The position numbers were made by a program, and so were the translations under genes. A DNA stretch of 64,000 bases from NCBI RefSeq assembly GCF_004337985.1, contig NC_043743.1, positions 4,352,186 through 4,416,185 on the forward strand. Direction: 5' to 3'. Below, one piece after another: positions 46,385-58,998 of this stretch. This stretch comes from Pyricularia pennisetigena. Lineage: Eukaryota; Ascomycota; Sordariomycetes; Magnaporthales; Pyriculariaceae. The notes under the pieces were generated by a model. It searched no databases. It saw only the letters and a program-made list of their open reading frames with translations, and was not told the origin of the DNA. The first letter of the stretch is position 1. The number at the start of each line of letters is the position of its first letter.

Positions 46385-48240
46385 GTCTTATTTCCCAATT
46401 TTGCGCATTAGTTATAATTAATAATATACGCCAGGTAGGTGGTATATTAGTGTTAGCAAAACTTTCGATATAATTTAGGTTTTCGACCTGTAAAAATCCC
46501 CTAATAACAAATTCAGTTTTTATTTTATAAGTTTACTATTTTAATCCTTTTTTAATTTAAATACCGGCCGGGTAGAAACGAGTTTACGGCCTGTAGGCAT
46601 TCTAATTTTTGGGGTAAAACGGAAGGTTTTTGCAATAACGATTTGGTCGAATTTAAACGCTAAAACAGCTAACCATTGAACATTTTTAAGGCTATTAAAA
46701 ACCTGTTGGTAATTATTTGGTTTACCGTTTTTAGTGGGCTTTTTTTATTTTCTTTTGGGCATAAACACAAAAATAATGCACGTATATTATATCCATTAAA
46801 TCTGGGTTTTCGAACTGGGAATTCAAATCCATATTTTGTATTTCAAGTGCTGAAAACACCGGAACTTCCGTTATTTTAAATACTCGGTTAAATACCGCTA
46901 CCGTTAAAGGTTTTGGGGGGCGAACAGTAGGTTCTATAAATTTGGCGGGCGCTGTATTTTCAGGGTTTAAACATCTTATAACGGCTGGTAATTACCCTGT
47001 AACAGGTGGTAAATACCCTATAATAAATGGTAAATGTCCTGTATTTTCAGGGTTATTTAGGGGATATATATCCGCTGGAACGCTGTTAATTTCGTTTTCA
47101 AATTCAAAATTAAAATCCCCCTTTAACTTTGTATTTTCCCGTTTTAAAATCTGTAGCGTTTCCACTGGAATAGCCAAATTTTCAGCGGTTATACCCTTTA
47201 TAACTCTTACGGTAAAGGTTTTATATACGGCCCGTTTAGCGGTGCGTAAACCAACGTGGTAAAATTTGATAAATGGGTTAAAAACTTTACCGCTTCGGTG
47301 CGGGGGACCAATTTATTAGATTTTTGGCGTTTTTCCAACGGTATAATAGCCTGGCATACAATACCAATAACCCGAAAATACCCTAAATTGGGTTTATACG
47401 GTAATCTAAATTAAAATTCGGAATAGAATTCCTTAAAAGGTGTTAAACCTTTATTAGTTACCGCTGTACGGTTAATTAAATTAACCACGGCAGGTAATAA
47501 ATAATATTATATATATAGTGGTAGACCCGCCGTTATAATGGTAAACCGAAAGTTATCCAGAATAACCTTAACGGACCGTTCCGTTAATCCGTTTTGGCCG
47601 TGGTTACAGGGATTCGAAATGCTAAAATTAACACTTTTGTTTATAAACCAATTTTAAAAGTTTATATTAATTTCGTGCCCCCAATCGAAGTGAAAATTTA
47701 GGGAGTAGCGCCCGTACGTAGCTTTTAAAACTTTAAAAAAACTTTTAATAACCATTAAAACCGTAGGTCCGGTTTTATTTTTCAATAGGATAAACCACCG
47801 AAAACGTGATTTTCGCTCCATTGATAACAAAAATACGGGTTTTTTATTGTAAAAATTAGGTTTAAAGGTCATTGTATTACCCTTTATAAAATCGAGAATA
47901 TTAGGGGGTGTAAGGAGTGCGACGTTATTTATACGCCTAACAAAAATGGCTTTAGTATAAGCAATATAGGTAATTGCCTTAGTTTTGTCGAAATTACGTA
48001 AACACTTTATAATTTTAGCCGTTTTTTTAGCAATAATTACCCTAGATGCCCCAAACGCCTATACTATAACAGGGTTTTTTAGGTTTGGATTTCCTTATAA
48101 TCAGCTGTAATTCCGTTATTTTTTAGGGGTGAATTAACCGTCCGTAATCCGTTTTAGGTTTAAAAAAAGGTAATTTACAAGGGCCTGCTTTAAATCCGAT
48201 AATAAAAAAGGTTTTAACAACGGATTTTTTGTATGGGAAA
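46385..48240 (-). pseudogene. pol: Copia copy 2 RT N-terminal part, linker and integrase
   Basis: Collinear with copy 1. The linker frame (46,992-47,177) and the integrase frame (47,654-47,872: VFLLSMERKSRFRWFILLKN, YSLNFHFDWGHEI) remain open in pieces. In the integrase block the catalytic 'VDrkS' reads MERKS and 'DGG' reads DWG, so the active site is lost. Confidence 0.82.
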
Positions 48241-50313
48241 CCCCCTTTTTTCGGAAATAGTCCTTTTTATATTAGGTTATATAAAAGGGTTACCTAACAG
48301 TGTCCCGGGCGTACGGGGCCCAAATTCACGTGGATTTTTAGGGTTTTTACCGCTAAGTTTTTGCGTTACAGGTGAATTTACGGCTATTTCCGTATTTTGC
48401 TCGGGATTTAGCTTTTCCGTTATCGTATTTTTTTCCGGTTCCGAATCAGTGTAAATTTTATAATCCCCTTTAGGGTCTACATTATTTAGTTTTATTTCCA
48501 ACGGGGTTGCGTAGCCTTTTGTAACCCCTGGTAAAATTATACTAAAAGCGGTGTTATATTTACCTGTTATATAGGCGTAATTCAAAATTTTTAATATATT
48601 TCGAACAAGGATATCGCACCTTTTAACCTTTGAATAAAACGAATGTTTAGCGGTGTTAAAACGTCCCCACGCCTTACGATCCTTATCGTACAGGGTATTT
48701 TTTAATAATACGCCCCTATATTATAGTGTATAAAACCACTAACGATATTTATTCCAAGCGAAGGGATATATAAAACGTTATTTAACGTAACCTTTTTACA
48801 TTCGTCAGCTGTTTGGCCGTAACGGACCTATATTTTCACAATTCCGGTACCTATAGACCTAACAGGGCCACCTCCTATACCGATTTCGACTGTAAAACCG
48901 GGGGTATAATCGGTAAAAAATTGCTTATTTGCAAAGATATAGTGCGTACTACCTGTATTATACAAGATAAGGTAACCTAATTTTTATAGCTTAAGGGTCC
49001 CTTTTACACCGCGTCCAGGCTTCGTTTTAACCCTAAAATTAGCTGTTAAAACCTGTAGTTTTAACGTTTTACCGGTATCGGTTTCCGAATCCGAATTCGA
49101 ACGTAATTTCATTATTCCGCTAAAAGCGGAATTAACCTCCTGTTCCAGGGCGTTATACGTTACGCCTTCGTTAACGTCACCTGGAATCGAACCCGTTAAT
49201 AATTTGAAATCCATAAAGATTATGGACGTTCCAGCGGTTAATTCGCTGGAATTGGGGGATTTAGTATTTTTTGCAAAAGTAAAATCCGAATTAGAGTTTT
49301 TACTCTTTTTTCGTAATTTAAAGGGGTTTTTCTGGCCATTATTTTCCTTTTTAGCGCCTTTTTTTAGCGTTTTTTTTACCCTATTTTTTAGCTTTAAATC
49401 TATAATTAACTGCTTTCACCGTTATAAAACCTGAAATCGAATTTTCGGATATAAGGTCCGCTATAAAGTATTGCAAATTTAATTTTTTCGAATTTTGGCC
49501 TATTGCTTGCAGGGCCCGTTGGGTATTGCGTTGGCGTTCGGTCCAAATAGGGAATATCCCTTCCAGGGCCCCTAAATACTAATTTCGTACGTTTACGGGG
49601 TTAATTTGCACGTTAGTTTTCGCTAATTTAGCTACCAGTAAGTTAAAACGGTTGTTAAATTTAGGTATTAATCCTTTAAATTTCGAAAAGTTTAAAGCGT
49701 GGAATTCCCGATATAGTAAATCTCGATTAATTTCGGGTGTAACGGAATAGCTATTTTCCAGGGTTTTATAAGTTGTTACGGGGCTGGAATGCTATGCAAT
49801 AGATTTTAAAAAGTTTTTGGTTAAACTGTTTTTTATAAATAATAATAGGATTAATTGCTCGTGTTCCGGTAGGGTATAACCAATTTCAGGGTTAGAGTTA
49901 AATTCCGCTGTTTTTATAAGCCTAAACTGTACTATTAACGCCTATTTCCACAAATCGTAGTTGCTAACCCCTATTAATTTACAGTTTTCAGGGAAGGAAA
50001 ATACCCGTTTCGATAGCTTTTTATCTATCCCGTCACCTAAAATTAGGTTACCAAATGGATTAGGTGGTGCGGCGGCGGTAATTGGTTTAATATCGAAACA
50101 ACCATTTGAATTAGTGGATTTACCACTTTTGAGGGCTAATAGGGCAGTTAATTATTAAATTATCCTTTGAAATTAATCCATTTGCGTAATTAAGACTTTT
50201 AATTGCAGGTTTTAAGCCTATAATTTAGCGCTCAAAACTTCGTTTAGGTTGGGTTTAAACCCCCTTTTTGTGGGAATTGGGACTGGAAGGCCCGCTATAG
50301 GGCTGTCTTCCAT
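48241..50313 (-). pseudogene. gag: Copia copy 2 protease and gag
   Basis: Protease-region frame 48,277-48,585 and gag frame 48,984-49,214 match copy 1. Gag starts at the ATG at 50,313 (MEDSPIAGLPVPIPTKRG). RIP-type stops are frequent in both. Confidence 0.8.
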
Positions 50314-50619
50314 TGTAGGGTAGCTTAAATTGTAGTTGCAATTCGCTTATTTATAGTTATAATTAATTAACCTAATTGCCTAAGTGTAAATACCCTATTT
50401 AATTTAGGATTTTTTATACCGTTTGCCCTTTAACGGGTATAGGCCTGTAATTGCCAATTACAGTGTTTATTGCTATTTTCACTGGTTAAAATCCACTAAA
50501 ATACAGGGTTGGAATCCCTGAAATCCCCAATTAATCGGTGCCCTGGTATTTGTACCAATCCAGGTGCACGTAACGAATTCAATTCGTTAAATGGGTGCAG
50601 GGTAAACTGCAGGGTATCG

Positions 50620-51290
50620 TGTAAGGAGGTTACGAGATAGAATAAGCTTAATTTTGAACGCGGGGAAAAGTGGATCACGTATAAGGTTAATGGTACGTTA
50701 AAATGGCAGATAACCGTCTGCTAACGGGTAATAGAGATAATATATCATTTTTGCACAATCGATTCGTTGAATCGTTGAATTAATAAAGGTTATAAAGGTG
50801 ATAAAGGTGATGAATCTAAGGCTAAGTTGTGAATTACGTGTTCAAATCCGTAGGTGCAGATCTTCGATCCGGATGTCCGGAATGCGAGGTTACGTCACAT
50901 GATTTGGCCTTATTCATGTGACTGACCTGCCGATCTATTGAGCCTAACGGCCCATTGAGCCTAACGGCCTATTGTGCTTATGCATGCACAGAAAATCTGC
51001 GGCCACAACGGGATTCGAACCCACGCCCTTTAACAACGTATATATGACATAGATTATGGTACGTGCATTATACCACTAAGCTAGATTAAATATGACGTAT
51101 TCGTTTTGTTGTTAAAACTATGAACAAAGACGTGATATATAAAGCTTTGTGTGTATAAAGGCGTATACGTTTTATTTGTTATTTATTTATTTATTCGATG
51201 CAGGGTGACTAATGAAATTAGCCCGTCCTAGCCGTTATAAAATAATGCAGGGTAGCTAATGAAATTAGCCCTGCGCTAGCCATGTTTATA
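50620..51290 (+). mobile_element. Solo LTR (family B), TSD TATCG
   Basis: Starts TGTAAGGAGGTTACGAG and ends GCTAGCCATGTTTATA (671 bp). Exact TATCG duplications at 50,615-50,619 and 51,291-51,295. It lies in the 5' leader of copia copy 2, where an AGGGTATCG tract is repeated. Confidence 0.92.
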
Positions 51291-51836
51291 TATCGTGCAG
51301 GGTAAATTGCAGGGTATCGTACAGGGTAAATTAACCATCAGCGTAATTTCGCTAATGGGTTTATAGGCTCTTGTAAATCCTATTAAACGCATTAGGATTT
51401 AATGGGATTATAGGCTATTGTAAACCCTCTTAAACGCATTAAAAAAATTTAATATGCTATTAGCGAACGAATACAGGGGTCTTTGGCCCTAATTCGCTAA
51501 CGTAAGCCCTATTAAAATTTAAACCAATTACAGTGGCGTGCACGATCCATAAAAACCACACCAAAAATTTTGGATTTGCAATGCAAGCGATCGCTGCAGT
51601 ATTTGAAAAGGCTTAAATCGAACGCTAATTTTTAGCGATCCCCACTGTAAATACAAGGGGGTAGGTGCTAAAATAGAGCCTAAAACCAACAAATTCGCAC
51701 AAAAGCAGTAATATTTTCGTCAATATGCGTGCTGTAAAAATGCGACAATAACCAAAATAAAACCTAAACTTCAGGCTTTCCAGCGATACAAAATGCATTT
51801 TAATGCACAAGCTATAACCTTTCCGGGTTTATAATT

Positions 51837-52381
51837 TGTCAATAATATTAATTGCTAACAAGGGCTTACGCATTAGCCTAAGTGCGGCGTAATGCTAATT
51901 GCGTTGTAAAAAGCTGTAATTACAGGGTTTAAATGTATTAAATTTACTAATTTTGGGATTAATAGATTTAATTCATTAATGGGGGAAATTGTCCTTTATT
52001 TCCTTTATATATTTTCCGACATCTAAGTGGAGGTCCGCACCCCGCAAAAGGTTCCGGCACCGCATACGATTTTCCGAAAACTTATTTTCTATACGTTGTT
52101 GAAAAAACACCCTCATTTCCATATAAACCATTTCTGGGTTCGCACTAATTTGCTGATTTAGTGAAAATTTCAACCCGTTACAGGGTAGGTAACTCGTAAA
52201 TGCAGGGTGGGTTTTAAACCCGGTAGAGGGTGAAACCCCACTCGCTGATTTTGGATCGCAACTCCTGCAACACACAAAATATAATAGAAAATCCGACAGC
52301 CCCATTTCAGCACTATCTATTGTGGCTTATTTACAGATAGAAGTGGACCCATTGCATGCTAAATAACGCATATAATTAACA
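51837..52381 (-). repeat. Copia copy 2, 5' LTR
   Basis: TGTCAATAATATTAATTG...ATATAATTAACA. Partner of 43,449-44,002; differences are mostly transitions. Confidence 0.92.
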
Positions 52382-52386
52382 GAATT

Positions 52387-53870
52387 TCTCGCTATTAATT
52401 GGATATATTTAAAGAATTTATTAATTATAATTATTATATAACGGGGCGTATTTATATTGTCACCTGTGAAATCCGTTATATAATCGATGGAAATTTGTTT
52501 CCATAACCTGTCCGGTATTAGTAGAGGTTATAATAAATTTTATTTGCGTTGTTTTTATGGTTTTATCCTGCGGTAAATGTCGCAATTGCGTACGAATCGT
52601 CGGATATATTCGGTTATTCCGTCCTAATAATAATTTCGGGCCAGGATTGTAAATCTATTATTTTTATCGGAATAGCTAATTATTAGGGATTTGTGGGTCC
52701 GTTGCAAAATTACCGTAATTAGGGGTTCCCAATTAGGTAATTAAAAGCGGTTTTTGTATAATAGCGTACCGGAAACGTTTATTAAATAATCCGTTATTTA
52801 TATTATCGTTTCCGCTTTGGGTGGGAATCGTTTTATATCTTGTTGGACTACGTTTCGTTTATAAGCGTATACCGGGTTTGCTATACTATTTCATTCCAAA
52901 ATCCTGCTATATAAGGTTATTAAAAAATAAATATTTTTTCCGGGACCGCCGGCAATATATTTTATGGTAATGTTTTAAAAAATGCCGATAGTGGTTATAC
53001 CGGTTATTAGGCGTAACATTGTCGTTTTTTTCGTCAATTTCGTCCTGCTTTCGTTTTAACAACGTGTCGGGGATTATCGCGTATTCCCCTGGTCGGTATT
53101 TTAAAATATAATTAAATTTAAATAAGATTTTAACCCACCGCATTTGTCGTCTAATACCATTTTCGGTTTTGTAAAATATTTGAGCGTTTTATGATCCGTA
53201 AAAATGAAAAAGGGAAAACGAATATTGCGTCATTCCGTTTCCCATATTTGCAAACAATAGACGACCGTGAACAACGTTTTTATCGTAAATAATATAATTG
53301 CGTTGGGTAATCGTTAATTGAGCGGAATAAAATATTACCGGTCTTAATAACCCGTTTTTCCCCTTTTATATTAATACCCCCCCGATAATTGCGCCGAAGC
53401 AGTCCGTTTTTATTTTCGTTTCCGTTTCGTTATTTTATTGGGCCAATACCAGCGTTTACAAAAATGTTTATTTAAATATTCTAAAAGCGGCGTCCTTTTT
53501 TAGTGTCCATTTAAACGGTGTTTTTTTCCTAATAAGCTGAATTGAGGGCGCCGTTAAACCCGAATACCAGTTTATAAAATCCCGGTAAAAATTGGCGAAT
53601 TTTAAAAAACCGCGCAGTTTTCGTAATTTTGTCGGGGTTTCCCATTCCCGTATCGCGCGTAATCTTTCCGGATCAGTTTTTACGCTTGTGATAACGTATA
53701 TAATGAATATAAAATACTTAACGGAAGTAATTGCGAACGCGTTTTCATCGAAATTTAAATTTAAACCCGCTTCTTTTAATTTTTTCAAAATGTGGGTAAT
53801 TTTCCGCCAATGGTTTGTTTTGGAACCGGACGTATAAATTAAAATATCGTCCAATATATACCCGAGGACG
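52387..53870 (-). pseudogene. pol: Gypsy RT C-terminal part, RNase H and start of integrase
   Basis: At about 53,870-53,850 the minus strand reads GYILDDILIYTSG, the RT catalytic 'YxDD' block. The frame 53,468-53,854 continues (WETPTKLRKLRGFLKFANFY; IQLIRKKTPFKWTLKKDAAF), the RT connection and tether. The frame 52,907-53,143 starts RWVKILFKFNYILKYRPGEY, the end of RNase H. Below about 52,900 integrase-like remnants run to the copia insertion. Confidence 0.88.
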
Positions 53871-54508
53871 CCGTTAGTATAAAGCTGGAGTGTGGCCCGG
53901 GCGCCCGCTAATCCGAATGGGTATATTAATTATTCGAACAATCCGAATTTTATACGAAAAATCGTAAAATATTTATTTTTTTCGGCTACGCGTAATTTAT
54001 AAAAAATTGCGCGAACGTTTATTTTGGCAAACCATTCTACCCCGGATAGGGACCGGAATGTTCTCAGAATTAATAGTAAAGGATATTAGTCCTATATTAT
54101 AATAGCGTTTAATATTTTATAATCGACGTATAAACGCCATTTTCCAAAAAATTTCCGAATCATTAGGACCGGGGCCGCGGTTAACGACGCGTTTATTTGG
54201 ATCCATTTTTTATTTATTATATCGATTATTTATCGCCGTAACTCTAGCAATTAGTCGCGCGGTATATAATATAACCGGCCCTATAATAATAGCGGGGATT
54301 TACCGTTATTATTTTTTTGGATTCGGATATAATGGTCCAATTCGCTTTTATACGGAGGTAAAACCGAAATTTTACCGTTGTTAAATAAGTCTTCGAAACC
54401 TTTTAATTTTTCTGGTAACGTTGCCGGGGGTTTTGCGTCGTTTTTATCTACCACCGACAGGGTTAAAACCCGGGTTATATCCCGTAACGAAATAAAAACG
54501 AATTTCAT
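53871..54508 (-). pseudogene. pol: Gypsy RT N-terminal part
   Basis: The frame 54,281-54,508 has KLKGFEDLFNNGKISVLPPY followed by KSELDHYIRIQ ('LPphr..DH.I.l'), the entry to gypsy RT. The palm region below is frame-broken. Confidence 0.8.
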
Positions 54509-54804
54509 TTATTTGTTCGCATTTTTTTTGTTTTTCGCGCCGTTATTAGGAATACGTTACCTATAGCCACCGTAAATTTCCTGTTTTTCGGACGCAGGGA
54601 TAATTCCTGTACGAATAACCTTTTAACGGACCCTATTTTTAATTTTCCCTGGTTTGGGTTAAATACCATTTTTCGGTGGGTTATCCAAAAAAATCCCAGG
54701 AATATGTCCTGCGTTAATCCCGGGATTATATAAAAAGATATTGGCGCAAAGTAACCGTCGATATCCACGTCGTAATTGCCCATTTCCCGTATATTAGTTC
54801 GCAT
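54509..54804 (-). pseudogene. pol: Gypsy protease C-terminal part
   Basis: The frame contains SFYIIPGLTQDIFLGFFWI followed by THRKMVFNPNQGKLKI, matching the flap-to-C-terminus of retropepsins ('yvvpGLthdaILGmPWm...'). The active-site DTG lies upstream in decayed sequence and was not identified. Confidence 0.75.
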
Positions 54805-56088
54805 TCGTCCCGTTACCGTACCTATTCGGCGGGCTTATATTAGGGTGATTTTTATTATTTTTAATTTTTCGGTACAATTTTTGTTTATTACCGCGTAATA
54901 TTCGCACTTTAAATCCATTTATGCAATTATAGATGTCGTAAAATGAGTTAAAACCGGGATAAAAGAAGGTCGCCCATTTATTATAATTTATCTTTTTTTA
55001 ACTGCTTTCTACGATTTATATTTGCTAATATATTATATAATAGTCGGGGCCCGTCGCGTCGGTTTTTTTTCGGGTAAAAATTGTAGCTCAGGGTTAATTT
55101 GTTTTTTTCGGGCTCGTTCGCCGTTGGGCGTATAACCGGCGCGAATTAGTAATTTTGGGCGTAGTCTAAAACGGACCCGCAACGGAGGTAAGCCCCTATT
55201 TCACAGCGTCGCTGGAATCTTCGAATGGATATTTATAGGGCCCGATTTTTCCCCTTTATTTTTATTTAATCGGCGCTTTTTTAGTTTTTTACCAGCGTTA
55301 TAACGGTTTTAATCAACCTTTATCGTTAATACGTTTATTATTATTATATTTTTTAAATTTGTTTGTAAAGGATTTGAAAAAAAGGCGTTCCGTTTTTAGT
55401 TAAAACGTTTATCCAAATCGATAATTTCGAAATTTTAGGCGCAATGGCGGTATATGGTAATAAATCCGTAATAGGAGTTGGAAACGATACCCTTTTTTAC
55501 CGACGCTTTTTTTATCCGATTAACGACCCGGAAACGCAAATAATTGGCCCGTATTTTGTTTAATTATCCGAAACCCTCGACCGTAATAAGGAGGCGTTCG
55601 AATTTAATAAGAAAATATGCGAATAATTCGCCGTATCGTATTCGGAATGTTTTTAATTCGGCGCAGGTTTGGGATTTTTTATAAAAACTGTTATACGTGC
55701 GCCCTAAATATTCATTAAAATTTTCATGGTTATATTTTCCTCCCGTGCCTTTTATTTCGTAAAAGAAGCGGATTGTATTTTATATTATTATAAAAAAATT
55801 AAATTATACGTGTTCGAATTGGTCGCGCTAATTTCCGATAAGTTCCGCGTCGCGTATTAATTTATACGAAATAATTTGCTTCCAAATTGTGAACGCAGCC
55901 GGTGCGCCGTCGTACGGTGGGGGATTATGTAAAAGTTTTTTTAGTCGTTATTTTTACGCGATCGCGCCTGCGTTTAAGGAACAAAATTGCATTTAAACGA
56001 TGCGTTTTTTTAGCATTGCGATATTCGCGACCAGCTTTTGGTAAAAATCGTGGGTTTCCCCTCCCGGGCCTGGCCTTAGGTTAGCCAT
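54805..56088 (-). pseudogene. gag: Gypsy gag
   Basis: The likely start is the ATG at 56,088 (MANLRPGPGGETHDFYQKL). Further on: YDGAPAAFTIWKQIISYKLI, RDAELIGN, HENFNEYLGRTYNSFYKKS and QTCAELKTFRIRYGELFAYF, a consistent capsid-like pattern of fungal gypsy gag. Several stops and shifts interrupt it. Confidence 0.78.
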
Positions 56089-56116
56089 TATTATATTTAA
56101 ATTAAATATTAGTCAA

Positions 56117-56294
56117 TATTTTAGGGTAAACCAACGGCCTAAGGACCGTTAAATATTTTTATCGGTATTATTACTAATATTTGGGGGGGAGAAGGAAGGA
56201 AAAGGTGTGTGTCCGGGTCGTGGTAATATCCTTCCCTTTATATATTATCCCTGACCCGCTTTTGTATTTTATCACTTAATGCGTGCCTTAGGCA
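56117..56294 (-). repeat. Gypsy 5' LTR (178 bp)
   Basis: Aligns with 39,342-39,518 over its length. It ends GCGTGCCTTAGGCA where the partner ends ACGTGTTTCAAACA, mostly by transitions. It lies 28 bp upstream of the gag ATG. Confidence 0.73.
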
Positions 56295-58365
56295 CGAATC
56301 CATAACAGTGATGCTGTTTTATACGGCGGGGAAAAATATGCGTATTATTATATACGCATTTAAATTATGGAATGATTTCTTCGATTTATTTGTTTCTGGA
56401 TTTTGGTTTCGACGTTGCCTAAGGATAAACAATAAAATCGATTTCACCGTTAAAGGGTTTTAAAAACTTCAACTGGCGGAAATTTGGCAATATTACCATT
56501 AAGGTTTTTCTCGAAAAACCGGCGAACTATATTTAATTTGCAAAACATGTTTGCAAATGTTAAAATATCCCCAATCTAGTGAAAAAAACCAATGTAATGC
56601 AACCAGCACCTTAAAACGGTACTGGAATATAATTGTTTGTATTTAAAACGAATTCGGATCACAAAAAGATTCACTTAACCGCAATTTAATTCTTGCGGAC
56701 TTTTATATGGTAAATTCTCTCCGTTTATTAACGGAATATAATCATCCATATAAGGATTACAAATAACCATTTTATATAATTATCCATTTGATATATATTA
56801 TCAATATATTCGCAATAGTTATTACATAACTATACTTTTTTAAACGAAAAAAGCCACAAATATACGAAAGACGAGGTCGATGAATTAAGCGTCCGATATT
56901 GCATTTTATTGCGAAAAGGATTTAATATTGTATAAAATTCGGAATTTAGAATATTTGTACAAAATCGAAACGATCGAAAGGGTTTTATCGTTACAAACCT
57001 TCGCCCAAATATGCAAAAATATATCCGAAAATATTATTGTCCAAAATTTAATAATGTCCCCAAAAAATGTAAATTCTTCTTAGTTGTGGACGGATGGATA
57101 AACCCCGGTTTAAATTACTTCTTGGGGTACTATGACCGCTTATGTCGACAGTAATTAGGTACGTCGGTATTTTATGTTAGGTTTTATTGCAACTAACGCC
57201 AGCAAAACGAAGGAATAACTGGGAAAATTTACCGTTCAAATTACTTTTAAATATAAATTAAAAGGTAAAATATTGGTTATCACAATTGATTATACTTCCA
57301 ATGTCCGTATCGGGGACGTTATTACGGAGATTCCAAAAATACTCCCCAACCACAAATGCAATTAAAAATCTCACAAATCCTTTACATAATTTACGTTCTA
57401 CTCTTAATAATAAAGGCCATATATTAAAGTTTTTATACTCCCAAAGCAAGTTTCGGCATATTTTCTGTCAATTCCAGTAGTAAGGAACATTTAGCCCTAA
57501 TAATATAAAGGAACTTAAAATATGGGATATATCCCCAAAACATATTATCGTCCAAATAAATGTTTAATTTTATAAAGGAATTTGAAATATAATTATTTAA
57601 CATATTATTCCTTATATTGGCCACGGTATTTGGCGGTTTTACTGCACTAAAACCCGAAACGTGCCGAGCTTATTTGCAATTTGCAATAAATTACAAGCGA
57701 ATTTGGCGTTAAAAGACCCCGTCTTTTGATTTAAAATATATAGACGAAATGGAGTTAAACCATTTCGGCTATTACGCGTGCGTTTTAACTGCGTAAAACC
57801 ATAGCATTATTTGTTAAACAATACTCTGGGTAAATAAAAGGCTAGGATAACCGGGCGAATTCGATTGTATCCTAACGTTGAATATTTGCAAAAAGTTGGA
57901 CGATTTTTACATGTTTTTTAATAACGATGAAACTTATCGCGGTTTTTACCAATATTTTTGGCGCCAATAAAATGGAAACAATTGCGTACGTTTTATTTGG
58001 GTTAAAAGCCATTGGAGTTGTTTTAACCAATTTCGAACGGAAGTTTAAAGGAAAAGCCCAAAAATATCCACAAACGGGATAATATATAAATTTAAAAAAG
58101 GTAATTCGTATTATACGAGCAAAATTGGATAAACACATCGACCTAACCTAACGTTAAAAAATTGAAAAATATACCTTATACCGGCTATTTTTATCCCATT
58201 TAGGCGGACGGTTGTTGAAAAAAATAAACTCCGATATCACGCAAAGCATACTAACCAAAAAATGGAATATTTAGTTAATCGAAGCATTAATCGTTTGGCC
58301 GAATTGTATTGGCAAAAGCAATATCCAAATTTCCACCCCAAAACCAAATCAATTCACCCGGAAAC

Positions 58366-58998
58366 TGTGAGGAGGTTACGAGATAGAATAAGCTTAATCT
58401 TGAACGCGGGGAAAGGTGGATCACGTATAAGGCTGATGGAACGTTGAAATGGCAGATAACCGTCTGCTAGCGGGTAATAGAGATGATATATTGTTGTTGC
58501 ACAATCGATTCGTTGAATCGTTAAATCGATAAAGGTGATGAATCTGAGGCTAAGTTATGAATTACGTGTTCAAATCCGTAGGTGCAGATCTTCGATCCGG
58601 ATGTCCGGAATGCGGGGTCACGTCACATGATTTGGCTTTATTCATGTGACTGACCTGCCGACCTATTGAGCCCAACGGCCTATTGTGCTTATGCATGCAC
58701 AGAAAATCTGCGACCACAACGGGATTCGAACCCACGCATTTCAACGTATATATGATATAGATTATGGTACGTGCATTATACCACTAAGCTAGATTAAATA
58801 TGACGTATTTGTCTTGTTGTTGAAACTATAAACAAAGACGTGATATATAAAGCTTTGTGTGTATAAACGCGTATACGTTTTATTTGTTATTTATTTATTT
58901 ATTCGATGCAGGGTGACTAATAAAATTAGCCCGTGCTAGCCGTTATAAAATAATGCAGGGTAGCTAATATAATGAGCCCTGCGCTAGCCATGTTCACA
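58366..58998 (+). mobile_element. Solo LTR (family B), TSD GAAAC
   Basis: TGTGAGGAGGTTACGAG...CTAGCCATGTTCACA, 633 bp, flanked by exact GAAAC (58,361-58,365; 58,999-59,003). It interrupts the hAT transposase. This is the clearest copy for defining the family's ends. Confidence 0.94.
58708..58797 (-). other. tRNA-like segment inside LTR family B
   Basis: The minus strand reads TAGCTTAGTGGTATAATGCA (box A) and, 40 bases on, GGGTTCGAATCCCGTTGTGG (box B), with a potential ACGTA/TACGT anticodon stem and an AT-rich extended loop. The 3' end GTGGTCGCAG would need a GCGACCA-type 5' strand, which is absent, so the acceptor stem does not form. It is present in all six copies: about 9,101-9,187, 31,130-31,218, 51,000-51,090, this one, and 61,036-61,128 (plus strand). 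Confidence 0.65.

Larger units (their letters stand above)
43449..52381 (-). mobile_element. Full-length Ty1/copia retrotransposon, copy 2, TSD GAATT
   Basis: LTRs at 43,449-44,002 (554 bp) and 51,837-52,381 (545 bp) flank a minus-strand copia interior nearly collinear with copy 1. GAATT stands on both sides (43,444-43,448 and 52,382-52,386). Inside are a solo copia LTR of the opposite orientation (45,838-46,384) and a family B solo LTR (50,620-51,290). Removing these gives about 7.7 kb, like copy 1. Confidence 0.94.
39342..56294 (-). mobile_element. Ty3/gypsy chromovirus, full length but with nested insertions
   Basis: Short LTR-like direct repeats at 39,342-39,518 and 56,117-56,294 enclose gag, protease, RT, RNase H, integrase and a chromodomain on the minus strand. 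Insertions of a solo copia LTR (42,421-42,970) and a whole copia element (43,449-52,381) separate the pol domains. The outer pentamers ATAAT and CGAAT agree only in part. An extra coding-like stretch lies between the chromodomain and the 3' LTR. Confidence 0.85.
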
